Shown here: positions 54,156-64,000 of the stretch, piece after piece | How the letters are laid out: each line of letters starts with the position of its first letter | Numbering within the stretch: the stretch's first letter is position 1 | From: Protopterus annectens | Taxonomy: Eukaryota > Chordata > Ceratodontiformes > Protopteridae | Reading direction: 5' to 3' | Length of the DNA: 64,000 bases | Assembly (NCBI RefSeq): GCF_019279795.1 | Contig: NC_056732.1 | Location: 181,010,000-181,073,999 of the forward strand | The notes under the pieces: generated by a model | Seen by the model: only the letters and a program-made list of their open reading frames with translations | Told to the model about the DNA's origin: nothing | Databases searched by the model: none | Position numbers and translations under genes: made by a program

Positions 54156-57100
54156 CTGCAAAATGGCTGCTTTTGGGGCTTGACATATCAATGTGATCTT
54201 GTTTTTCTTCAAGCCTTTCTCTTTTCCTTAATCCATTTCAAGTCTACTTTATATAAGTCATATAAAACATAAAGAAATAGTGATGTGTTCCCATGCCATT
54301 GACAAATAATGGGATTACTGTCAGTCACTTTCATCTAATATAACTCTGTAACAGGACTTTCTTTTATTTATTAAATGGTCCTCATTTGTGTGTGTCTCAG
54401 GGCTTATTTTACACTATACTAAGGAATTATACAGGTGCAATCCAAAAAGTAGCTAATTTGCAGACCTTTGTTCAAATGATCTTTTTGTAGTCCAATATAA
54501 ATTGAAAGTCTCCTCTCCACACTTTTCCCTCTGGTATGAAACTGTCACTGCTCTGAGGCATCCTTGCAGTTTCATGTATAGGTGATAGCTGCTACTAGAA
54601 AAAAAAAAATATTTGAAGGTAATGCTAGTCCCCAGTGCCAGCAGTGGAAAGATTTATATTTTCATTCATTCATATATTTATTTATATAGATACATATTTA
54701 GTGTACTTCAGATTTCCCTTTCCAAATGCTTTAATGAAAGGGCACATAGCACATGTAAGCTAAAGTAAATACAGCTGTATATCATGGTTGCCGTCAATTG
54801 TTACATTTCCTTTGTTGACTAGAAAATGCTCATGCACTCCACTTTTGTAAGGACTGACTCAAAGGCAGTAGAAGATGTCTCTTCCCAAACATCTGTGCAC
54901 TAGATATGCATCCTCCTTTGGAAAGATGTCACAAGAAAGCATAAATGACTTTCTTACAAACTGTATCAGTGCACCTAGTTGATAGGATTGCTAACTGTCT
55001 CACTTCATGCAGAGAAGTCCTGATTTGGGCAATTTTGTTCCATTGTGGTGGTAGGGTATGAAAGGTAAATGTGTTGATACTTTACAAGAATTACAAGAAA
55101 CAATATTTTCTGACTTTCTCTAAATGCCACAGACATCTTTGATACTGTATTTAAGTCATCTTAAAAGATAAAATAATATAAATAAACATTTAACGTTTAA
55201 AGCTTAGCATTTCAATATTGTGATGCTGCTTATGTAAATTTGTCTAAAGAAGTGACAACTGCCTTTGAACCATGACTGATTGTATTGCTCTGTTTTGCTA
55301 TGAAAGGCACGGCTACATTGGAAGCAGCCGTGAATCAGTGTAAGTTCTCTTCCTCTCTGCAGCAATGACAGTGGAAAATAGTTTCACACCTCTCTGTCTT
55401 TTTTTACATCACTATAGGCCAATAGCCTAGTACCTACCTATGAACCTATGTGCTGAGCTCCTGACATCAGCAGGACTATTTACCTGATTTGTCAGCATTA
55501 CCTGACAGAGTAAAATACAGATTTCTCTGTGTCTGTGGTATGTCATGGAGGCATATACACATTTCTCTGCAAACTATGTAAGAAGTTAAGCTTAAAAAAA
55601 GTGGGTGATTTTTCCCTTCCTTTGATTTCAAGGCAAGGAAATGAAAGTATTCTAATGTACAAACAGTTTTCAGGTACCTGAACAATTCTGGAACCATATT
55701 CTAGGGAGAAAAGCAACCTAAGAGTTGAGTTAAACATTAGTAGAAGATGGAGATTTACTTTCAATTCGACACTGTTAATGCAGAGAATATGGAAAGCCAG
55801 GAATTATATGTATACATATTAATACCTTGTGGAATTCAGGAGACTTGATTTTGTGAAGTGCTTTTTTTCATCCTAAACATATATTTGTATATGGGTAACT
55901 ATCAAGGGCTAATTCATAAACAGTGCAGAACTGTTATATTGGTCCAGACAGGTGGCAAAACACTTCCTCAAAACACATTAAATATTTATGGGCAAGGTCA
56001 TAAACACACAATGAAAGTTTTTGAGCAATGGCATGCACTGTTAATCATTCACAGTGGGTATCTGTCAAGATATGCTTAAAACCATGGAACACTCTAAGGG
56101 TGCCTTATTCCAAGCTAATGAAATGTAGGTATGTTTTTTAAAGCACTGTTTTTCTATTCAACAAAACATTCAGAGCTTGGTTAAATGCATCTTTGTAACT
56201 CATAGAATCTACAACATGTGAATGAAAAGTGTATTACGCAAGAAAAGAAACATAAGTTTGGGGGTCTGGAATATAATTAATACACCACCCCCAAGACTAT
56301 TGAAGCCTCTCAGATTAGAATACCTGCAAGCTTGTTTGATGGGTTACAGTAAGAAATACTGCATTTCTCTATGCAAAACAAGTCTCTTAAATGGAGTGTG
56401 ATATGTAGAAAATGATCAGAAAACAATTTTGTAGCTGAAACTGAGGATATGGCACTGTCTGGAAACACAGTTTTTAAAAATGTGGATACAAAGTATGAAA
56501 AAGAAATGTAAGGGGATGGCTCTACGATTAATGAACGGAAACAGTAAAACCTGCATAAGTATAAACTGTCTTAAACTTTAATATGAAACAAAAGACTGAC
56601 AATGATCTTGGTCTTTCAAATATGTTGATAAATAAATAGGAATACTTTATGAAACAGAATGCAGAAGGCAGCGCAGAATGTCCGAAAATTATAGTATTTC
56701 AAAAATAAAAAGTCAGCTGTAAATCTGAACACATGCTAACCTAGAAAATAAATAGCTTACAAATACTTGTAAAAACCTTATTCTGAAATGTCTTGTGGTA
56801 GTCACCTTTTATACAAACAAGTACTCAAGCAGTGAACTTTGGTGCTTGACCAAACTAATGGGAAGAAGGAAACACTGGCGTTTACAGCAAAGAACATCTC
56901 AGATGCTAGTATCACCACTGGACTATGAAAGGAAAGGAATGGTGGTGCTGGAACAAAGCTAAACATAAATGCTACATTTTCTTTTAGACATGGAAACTAC
57001 TTACTGCTTGAACAGGGGACACTCATCTTTGTTTGTAAGCTAATGCAGAGTAGCTTGCAACAAGCCAAGGTCAGGTCTTATCTCATAGTACAGGGTCAAC

Positions 57101-57639
57101 AAAAAAATGAAGGGATTGTAAGACAATCAAAAATTACATCTATTAATCATGGCACTGCAGGACCAAATTATTTTTAAGAACATGCCATGGGAAATGATTC
57201 CAGAAGGTACAAGGGCTAAAGGCATAGAAGAGTGTCCAACAGCCACTAAACATGCAAACTGTTTGGATGACTCAGAAATGGTGCTGTGCTGGCTTGAAAA
57301 ATTCAGTATGCAATATTGTGAATGTAAGACAGAGAGTCCTACAAATGAGGCTTTTTCTTGACACAAGCTGTATTTGTATTTGAGATTTCTAGTATAGTTA
57401 ATGGGTTTAAACTTCCCCAAAGAGCTAATGGTCAAAACTCATCCATGTCATCTATGAGTGACATCTATATTTACTTGCTTCCCCATTCTCTCATGCGATA
57501 TCACTCAAGACACAGATCTGGAACTCTTGTACACTTTAGTCATGTAAAATAAATCCAGTTATCACATGATTGCCAACAGTAGAGCCCCCTTATGTCTGTT
57601 GACCAAGCTAGCTACCTCAGTAAAATGCAGTCTGTAATC
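54156..57639. other. Long interval without genes
   Basis: About 3.5 kb of mixed AT-rich sequence. Apart from a CR1 3' stub near 55.4 kb I see no motif, array or inverted repeat. The minus-strand frames near 55500-55760 and 57127-57435 carry no recognised domain. Confidence 0.45.
55412..55453 (+). mobile_element. CR1-like 3' stub (copy G)
   Basis: 'ggccaatagcctagtacctacctatgaacctatg' matches only the last few dozen bases of the CR1 family 3' end, including two tail units. An extreme 5' truncation. Confidence 0.7.
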
Positions 57640-58129
57640 TAGATACCCTAAATCTGAGTGACTTTAACTGCCCACACATTAACTGCAAATCTTTTACAGA
57701 AAATAATAAATATGCCCTGAAGTACTTTTATTGTATGAATACCAACTCTCCAGATCAAATAATCTAAGCTCCCCATTATATGTGACAACATAATTCACTT
57801 TTTCCTTACAAATGTTAACCCTGTTTGCAACCATACCAACACCATTTATCTTTGGTCATATCTGACCACCAAATCGTCATTTAGCCCTCAAAACTAGTGC
57901 CATCCTGTCCAATAAGTCTACTGTAGTCAGAGATTACTACAAAGCCAATCTAATATCCCTATCCGTGGGCCTGAAGAAATTCAAAATAATCCCCTCACTG
58001 ACCCAGTCACTAACTCTATTACATAAATCTCTGACTTGTATGCCCATCTAAAATACTGTATAGAGAACTCTGTCCCCATTCAGCATAAGTATATTGAAAC
58101 ATTCAAAAATAAACTCCCTGTGGTGGAAC

Positions 58130-58446
58130 CATACTTTTGAACCTCTTAGAACAAGAAATCTGGACAAAGCCTTAAATAAAAGTGGGACAAAGGCCAAAAA
58201 TAGGGACAATTTTTAAATATTGCACTTACAAACTTAGAAAGTTGCTAGAATAACAGATTTTGCATTAACATGAATTTCCCGAAAGGTATGAAGTCTGAAA
58301 CTCAAATGTCCATCATTATTTTCTAACTTCAATCTTTAATTATTTGCAACTAGTTTGCCAGAAAAACACAATTTTATGAAAAACAGACCAAAATATGAGG
58401 CAAAAATCTGGGCATTTTGCGAAAATCTGTACAGTTAAGAGGTATG
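58130..58446. mobile_element. 317-bp hAT-like MITE, copy 2
   Basis: Inserted in the endonuclease-RT linker of CR1 copy H. Perfect 8-bp duplication GGTGGAAC (58122-58129 and 58447-58454). The right end is the complement of CATACCTCTTAAC; the left, CATACTTTTGAAC, has diverged. Removing the element and one duplication restores the CR1 linker word WWNS or a close form. Confidence 0.85.
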
Positions 58447-59044
58447 GGTGGAACTCACAAATAAACAAACCAAAAAGAAGAGGAAAAATGCTTGCTTCAT
58501 ATGAAAGATTCCACACCTCCCACTATAGGAAGATACTTAGGCAAGCAAAGAATTCATGCATACTATTGGGAAGACTAAGGCAGGAAATGAACTGAAAGTA
58601 AACACCTTCTCCAGGATTAACCATGAGGCCTTTTTAACTATATGAGGGAGAATTAGAAATAATACCCAACACAATCAAATGGCACTATCTGTTTTGATCC
58701 CAAAACCATAGCCAATATCCAAGCTGACAAATTTAGTTCCAGTTTCACCTCTCACATTTACTTTCACATTTTCTTCTTTGAATCACTAAACTCCTATTCC
58801 CCTTATAGACCAGATCCTAGAAGCTGTAGCCAAAACCAAAAACAACAGTTCCATAGATCCAGAAAATATTCCTGTCTGTCTCCTAACTTGTACAAAGTAC
58901 ATAAACATAAACTTCTTCCAAGGCCTTTTCATAGTTACTCTGTCCACATAGAATGTACCTGATTTCTGGAGAATGGTCATAGTGGTGCCACTGTAGAAGA
59001 AAGTTCTACCATAGACCCTGTCAGCTATTGTTCTAGTCACCTCA

Positions 59045-59165
59045 CCAACATCCATCCATCCATCCTCAACCCCTTTTCCCATTTTGCACATGGGGTTGAG
59101 GTGTCACTTCACCAGTGACAATCATCTCGAGCCATGGTTTATATGGCCAGGTGGCTAGCTCACCC
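59045..59165. repeat. Short inserted repeat beginning (CATC)n
   Basis: About 120 bases starting 'catccatccatcc' and continuing 'tcaaccccttttcccattttgcacatggggttgaggtg' interrupt RT of copy H between the NYRPISL-like and MDLINKDIGNLQ-like blocks. Its start resembles a widespread fish-type repeat that opens with CATCCATCCATC and a 'ccgcttttcc' word. Limits and identity are uncertain. Confidence 0.4.
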
Positions 59166-60453
59166 GCACACACATCATGGAATGCAACTTGGTCAGCCTC
59201 ATAAACAATGATGTTGATGACCTACAAACCATTGACCCTAATCAATTTGCCTTTCTGAAATGTGGATCCTGTCTACTTAAGCTACTTGATTTCTTTCAGA
59301 AATGTAATGGATACCATTGACAAAGGCATTTATGAACATGCCACCTATCTGGACATTGCTAAAGCATTTTGTATGATTCTACATGTTGGCATTATTGACA
59401 AACTCACCATTCTAAATATAAACCCCAATATCACCCACCAGGTTGCAAATTGGGTCTCCAGTCAAACACACACAGTAAAAGTTGGTGGTGCCTTCTTAAC
59501 TAAAAGACGCACCACTAGTGGTGTCCACAGGGGTCTGTCCTGAGTCCCTTCCTCTTTGGCATGTACTACAGTGATGTGAAAACAGATGTTAAAGGTCTTT
59601 TTCTAACCAAATTTGCTGATGATTCTAAAGCAGGTGCTGTTACTTACTCCCCCCATGGACATTCATATTCTCCAAGAGAGGATTTCTCAAACTAATAATT
59701 GATGTTCTGACCATTGTCTTAAGCTTAACACCAAAACATGTAGAGTAGTTAACTTTGATAATCAAGTCTATCCTACTGATTACCAAATAAATGGGGCCAT
59801 TCTTTAGAGTGACACAGTCATTAGAGATGTAGGTATCTTTCTCCATAAATACATATTCTTTGATTATCACATATTTGTTATTGTTAATATATCTTTCTAC
59901 CTTGTCCAGTTAAAAGCCAAAGATATATCCTCCAAACCGAAAGATGTAATAATTTCACTCTATTCTGCTCTCACCAGATTAATCTTAGAATACAGTGCAC
60001 AGTTTGAAAATCACTCTTCCAAAAACCTTGCCTAGCTAAAATTACATCAATGTTTTCTAAATAAAAAAAAATCAAATGACTAAGTTCCCTTAGCAATGCA
60101 GGCAGATTAACACTCTCCTTTTCTCTGTCTCATAACAATGACTTTGTGGTGATCTCTGCCTCTCCTTTTAAGCTATGCAGGACCTGTCCAACTAGACACC
60201 CTCTTCCTCAGAAATACTAGTAATACTAAAAACACCTGTTCCAAACACCTCAAGATTCATTGCAACATAAACAAGACCTACTGGAAAGATAGGCTCCTTA
60301 CGCAAAGAATACCCTACACATGGATCACGCTCCCCTTGCATGCCAGTGTAGTACATTGGTCTCCTTCAAGTTCTGCCTGGGCAAATGGATGGTTACCCAC
60401 AAACTCCTAGGGTAAATGTCCCTCAATGAGTGGTTTGTGTAGATCAGAGCATG

Positions 60454-60702
60454 TGTATGTCCCTTTAAGAAGCATTTCCAGATGTAGCACATGCATATAA
60501 ATATTGAGCATGTGCAGGTAGCAGTGCCATTTTGAGAGAACAGCCAAAGTGTTAACATGTATGAGTGTGGTAGTCAGTCTGTTTTTGAGTTTATTTAAGT
60601 TTAAGTTACAAAGCCTCATTTCTGATGTGTTTGCATGTAATAAAGCTGCTTGAACTGAACCCACAAATGTTCATCTGTTTTATCCTGACCAGACAAGTGA
60701 CA
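60454..60702 (+). repeat. 5' LTR of the Gypsy-type element
   Basis: The end is set by CA just before the primer site (60701-60702). The start TG is uncertain (60452 or 60454 are good choices). Inside are a TATA-like TATAAAT (60496-60502) and AATAAA (60639-60644) 58 bases before the LTR end. The partner LTR is not in the window, so the left limit cannot be checked. Confidence 0.6.
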
Positions 60703-60718
60703 TGGTATCAGAACTTGG
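60703..60718 (+). other. Primer binding site
   Basis: TGGTATCAGAACTTGG directly after the LTR. Its first bases match the complement of the 3' end of an initiator-type tRNA-Met (TGGTA.CAGA), the usual kind of primer for LTR elements. Confidence 0.6.
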
Positions 60719-61399
60719 ATTAAAAAAACAACTTCTTCGAGCCACGAGGTACAGAGTTAAAGGTGAAGGCAGACTAAGGAGGTTGAGTGAAATGGAAATC
60801 AGACAAACAAAAAAGGGCCAGAAATGAGTTAAAGGTAAAGAAAACTGCACAAATTATTTATTTGGCAAAGAAAATGAAACGGTGCATTTATAAAGCAAAA
60901 AAAAACACATTACTAATCAAATGAGTAGCACAAAAACATATTATTAAACAAAAGGCACAAACCTCATTATTAATTAAATGAAATATTTGAAACCACGATA
61001 TTTGATAAGACTAGAAAACTATTCATATGGGGCTCAGAATTACCTTTGGTTTGCATAACGAGCATGTTTAAAGTAAAACGAGCACAAGAAAAGTACAATG
61101 AGCATGAGAAGGTTACATGGGCATAACGAGTACAATAAAAAGGCAAAATAAGCTTAAAGAGCAAGGACACTGCAAGGTTTTAGTAAAAGACTGTTTAGGG
61201 CGTAAACTATTATTTCGCATTGACCAAAGCCATTCAAAGCATGACTAGAGTTGTTCGAAATATCTGTGTGTGTGCAAAGTGTTTGCAGTGTGTGTGCTTT
61301 ATTACAGTGCGATTACTTCAGAGAGTTTGCTGTCTGCAAAGTACAGTTATTTTGCAAAGTGCAGTCAAACTGCAGCCATTTCAAAAAGGTTTCTTGTGC
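60719..61399 (+). other. Leader of the Gypsy-type element
   Basis: Untranslated-looking A-rich sequence, including a run of 'aacgagca' variants at about 61055-61110 and 61130. The frame from 61220 becomes gag-like only near 61420, so the start of gag is degraded or unclear. Confidence 0.45.
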
Positions 61400-62250
61400 T
61401 GTGTGCATTATATTGTGGTACCAACTGAATTAAGGGAAGACCCTGAGTGCTTAAAACATAAATTTAGAGAAATATGTAACCCCCAGACAAATGTTACATT
61501 AGAGAGGCACTTATTTTATACAAGAGACCAAAGACCAGGTGAAACTTTTGCAGCTTATATCACTGATTTGAGAAATAAAGCTAAAACATGCAGATTTGGT
61601 GACTTGAAAGATGAGTTAATAAAGGCTTGTGTATGGTGTTAATAGTACTGAAGCAGGAGCGGCACTAGGTCAACTGGTGCCCTAAACAAAAGGGCTCCAT
61701 GGCGCTCCTCAACACATTACCTGGTGCCCCTATCCTGGTCTACCTACACCAAATAAATACTGGAAAAGTGCCCCTGCTGGACCGGCACCCTAGGCGGCCG
61801 CCTAGTTGGCCAATGCCTAAGGCCGGCCATGTACTGAAGTGAGAAATATTTTGCTTCGTGACAGTGATTTAATGTTAAGCAAAGCCATAGAGATTGTCAA
61901 ATCTCTGAGCTCACAGAAAGGCACACAAGTATGCTTACAAGTGATAAGAGCATGGATTCAACAGCCTCTAGAGCAAACGTAGACAGCATGCAACATGTGG
62001 CAAGCAGAGGCAGGCCTAAGCATATGGCAGCAGCAACCCCTGTGGGTGTGGCAGGGAGAACCTGTAGCTTTCTAGCAAGTTCCAATACTAGCTCAGTAAA
62101 AAGGGCATGCTCAGTACAGTATAAGAGTGAGTCAGCAAAACCCAAGTCAAGTCTTATTGTTAACTGTTGTAATTGTGGAGTCAACCATGAGTCTAAAAGA
62201 GAGTTGTGCTTAGCATTTGGCCAGCAATGCCACAAGTGTAAAAAATAGAA
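61400..62250 (+). pseudogene. Gypsy-type gag: capsid-like region and zinc knuckle
   Basis: Capsid-type protein with a nucleic-acid-binding end. VPTELREDPECLKHKFREICNP, NVTLERHLFYTRDQRPGETFAAYITDLRNKAKTCRFGDLKDELI (61420-61620) is the common Gypsy gag pattern (YERHxFxxRxQxxGE...FxxLRxLA...F..L.DE.I). Near 61630 the frame is lost and a 178-bp MITE follows. After it, in the frame that pairs with YGVNSTEVRNILL, LLRDSDLMLSKAIEIVKSL can be read, then a stop. Frame 61931-62248 ends CCNCGVNHESKRELCLAFGQQCHKCKK, a CCHC-like knuckle. At least three lesions. Confidence 0.75.
61654..61831. mobile_element. 178-bp hAT-like MITE in gag
   Basis: Perfect 8-bp duplication TACTGAAG (61646-61653 and 61832-61839). 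Ends CAGGAGCGGCACTAGG and the complement of CATGGCCGGCCTTAGG, agreeing at 11 or so of 16 positions, the style of hAT ends. GC-richer than the host element. Removing the MITE and one duplication gives an open gag frame (YGVNSTEVRNILLRDSD), a strong internal check. Confidence 0.88.
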
Positions 62251-64000
62251 CAATTTTCAAAAGTTTTGTAAATCAAGTAAGCCTCATTCAGTTGTTAAGA
62301 AAGGCCACTCAAAAAAACAAGTTGATCTTACAGAGAGCTGCAACCCTAATTTCTATGTAGATGTTGTATCAGTGGTCGGTGAAAAGGTTAATGCAGTAAA
62401 TCTGCTGGCAGAGAATGAAGTATTTTGTACTGTCCTGATCAGTGGTAAGCCCACAGAGCTCAAAGTAGACACTGGTTCAAAATGTAATGTCAGAAGAAAC
62501 ATTTCCTAAAGTGAGGGCTGGTGAGAAACTTAATTTGGGCAATTGTGCTTATGGAGGTGAAGAGATTCAAACCGAAGGTTCAGCAGTGCTTTCATGCTAT
62601 TCAGCTGAGAACAGTTACAGCTTGCAATTTTATGTAGTCAGGAGACCCATGCATTCATTATTCGGTCTCAGAGACAGTTTGAGAATGAAACTGCTTTCTT
62701 TTAACAAAGAAGTACATGATGTAAACACATGTCCCAGTTCCAGCATCATTGATGCTATCTTCTCAGAGTATGCTGATGAGTTGGATGACAAGCTAGGCAA
62801 GCTTTCAGTTGTGTACTCCATGAAAGCAGACCCAGAAGTCAATCCAGTAGTTAGACCAGCAAGAAGACTTCCAATAGCTATGCAGGACAAGGTCAAGGTC
62901 CAGTTAGAGAAGATGGTGCAGCAAGGTGTGATTTGTCCAGTCACAGAACCAACTGAGTGGGTGTCTTCCATGGTAGCTGCTCATAAGAAAAATTCAGATG
63001 AAATCGGAATATGCATTGACCTAAGAGATTAGAACAAGGCATTAAAAAGACCTCATCATGCTATGTGCACAGTCGAGGAGATTGCAACCCTCATGCCAAA
63101 TGCCACTGTTTTTTCTGTCTTAGATGCAAGGAGTTCATTGTGGGAATTAATGCTTCATCACAAATCTTCACTACTGACTACATTCAGTACCCCATTTAGT
63201 AGATACAGATTCTTCAAGATGCCTCTTGGAATAAATTCTGCCAGGAAAGTCTTTTAGCATGCAATGGAGCAATTTTTTTCAGGCTACCCATGTGCAATAA
63301 TAGTTGGTGATTTACTGGTTGGAGGTAATGGTGAAGTAGAGCATGGCAGAACCCTCAGGAAAGTTCTGGACAGAGCATGTGAAGTGAATTTAAAGCTCAA
63401 TCCTCTGAGGTGCAAATTCAGACTACCAGAAGTTACTTATGTAGGTCATTTATTTACCAGTATAGTCTTATGACCAGATCCTTCTAAACAAGCAGCCATT
63501 CTTGAGATGCCAGCTCCAGACAATGTCCAAGCCTTACAGTGTTTTCGTGGTATGGTTAACTATTTGGGCAAATGTATCCCTTACTTTAGTGAGTTATCAA
63601 TGCCTTTGAGTGAGCTTACATGCAAAAATGTTGCATGGTCATGGTTAGAACAACACCAGAGAGCATTTGATAACCTCAAACAGCAAATTGCTAATCTATC
63701 TACATTAAGATTCTATGATGTCCACAAACTGGCAGTTCTTTCCTGTGATGCTTCAAAGTTCGGTCTTGGTGCAATTATTCTTCATGAAGGCAGACCTGTT
63801 GCCTATGCATCTAGAACTCTTACCCAAACTGAAATGCAGTATGCTCAAATTAAGAAGGAACTTTTAGCAATTGTGTTCGCATGTTCAAAGTTACATGATT
63901 ATATTTATGACTGAGCAATCCAGACAGAAACTGACCATCAACCTCTAGTCACTATTTTAAAGAAGCCTATGCATTTCACTCCAGGAAGACTACAAAGAAT
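62251..64000 (+). pseudogene. Gypsy-type pol: protease, reverse transcriptase, RNase H
   Basis: The protease is marked by TELKVDTGSKCNV (62450-62490, active-site DTG). RT frames 62487-63032, 63063-63257 and 63264-63473: RRLPIAMQDKVKVQLEKMVQQGVICPV, WVSSMVAAHKK, ICIDLRD, TVFSVLDARSSLWEL (motif A), FFKMPLGINSA, then CAIIVGDLLVGG at the place of VYIDDVLVWG: the catalytic DD pair is now GD. Stops at 63030, 63255 and 63471. The connection LQCFRGMVNYLGKCIPYFSELSMPL and RNase H LAVLSCDASKFGLGAIILHEGRPVAYASRTLTQTE ... KELLAIVFAC are open from 63507 to 63914; after a stop TETDHQPLV follows. The element was Gypsy-type by module order. Integrase lies beyond the window. Confidence 0.85.

Larger units (their letters stand above)
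57640..60416 (+). pseudogene. CR1-like LINE copy H, old, interrupted by two insertions
   Basis: Highly decayed plus-strand relative. The endonuclease remnant DFNCPHINCKSFTENNKYALKYF ... NSPDQII (57660-57765) matches GDFNYPNIDWEHYSS ... NAMEQLV of copy D. The linker resumes after a MITE with WNSQINKPKRRGKMLASY (58450). RT: AVAKTKNNSSIDPENIPVCLL (58820), a damaged NYRPISL block interrupted near 59045-59165, TIDPNQFAFLKCGSCLLKLLDFF (59230-59290), HATYLDIAKAFCMILHVGIIDKL (motif A with Cys for Asp, 59335-59405), SVLSPFLFGMYYSDVK and KFADDSKAGAV (59600-59640). The C-terminus ends near KWMVTHKLLG at 60415, where the LTR element begins. The octamer tail is not visible. Confidence 0.7.
60454..64000 (+). 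mobile_element. Ty3/Gypsy-type LTR retrotransposon, runs off the window
   Basis: 5' LTR (about 60454-60702), tRNA primer site, a leader, gag with zinc knuckle, aspartic protease, RT and RNase H in the Gypsy order (no integrase before RT). The rest of pol and the 3' LTR lie outside. Several stops in gag and pol, and a MITE in gag, show it is dead. It lies directly after the C-terminal end of CR1 copy H and may have inserted there. Confidence 0.85.

Noticed and set aside
55476..55764. Minus-strand frames of 73 codons as a gene
   Set aside because: Two overlapping frames of similar length without motif, signal or conservation evidence.
59045..59100. Simple (CATC)n microsatellite only
   Set aside because: Only three to four units, and a further unique-looking stretch interrupts the RT of copy H, so an inserted repeat fits better.

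Overview
This is a noncoding, repeat-packed stretch of an animal nuclear genome, most likely a vertebrate with a large, transposon-rich genome (fish, lungfish, coelacanth, amphibian or shark are all possible; the sequence does not decide). The signs are long (CA/TG)n and (TA)n arrays, many 5'-truncated CR1-type LINEs, Penelope-like elements (PLEs), an RTE-type LINE, an LTR retrotransposon of the Ty3/Gypsy group, small hAT-like nonautonomous DNA transposons and general AT richness. I found no host protein-coding exon, tRNA or rRNA that I could support. Nearly all protein-like reading frames belong to retroelements and nearly all are broken.

Layout. 0.2-2.4 kb: 5'-truncated CR1-like copy A with an uninterrupted reverse transcriptase (RT) frame. 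2.6-4.6 kb: an older CR1 fragment (B) and a PLE RT fragment. 5.0-6.8 kb: old LINE. 6.8-8.1 kb: AT-rich DNA with a long (CA)n array. 8.1-12.6 kb: near-complete minus-strand CR1 copy C (zinc motif, SGNH esterase, APE endonuclease, RT). 13.5-20.4 kb: three decayed LINEs (an L1/Tx1-like tail, a minus-strand LINE, a plus-strand LINE). 21.6-22.9 kb: LINE with a restriction-like PD-(D/E)XK domain. 23.1-24.9 kb: PLE pieces, one with a hammerhead-like core. 25-28 kb: microsatellites around a 547-bp foldback element. 28.4-36.0 kb: a second CR1-group LINE split by insertion of near-complete CR1 copy D. 37.5-43.1 kb: a PLE fragment, a second foldback element set between (AT)n arrays, then a near-full-length PLE with 236-bp direct terminal repeats carrying hammerhead-like motifs. 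43.2-50.1 kb: a hAT-like MITE, then CR1 copy E interrupted both by an RTE-type LINE (15-bp target duplication) and by a smaller inverted CR1 copy. 50.1-51.5 kb: another LINE tail holding a third foldback relative. 52-53.4 kb: CR1 copy F. 53.8-60.4 kb: MITEs and old CR1 copy H. 60.4-64.0 kb: a Gypsy-type element (LTR, primer site, gag, protease, RT, RNase H) running off the window, its gag split by another MITE.

The elements do not cooperate as a host system; they form a layered insertion record. Autonomous LINEs and PLEs supplied enzymes, short MITEs parasitised missing transposases, and nested insertions give relative ages. The most interesting material is (i) hammerhead-ribozyme-like motifs with compensating stems in the PLE ends, (ii) a family of foldback elements built as chains of short hairpins, two of three lying between (AT)n arrays, (iii) 317-bp MITEs with clean 8-bp target duplications, and (iv) CR1 copies in which the esterase and endonuclease modules share one reading frame.
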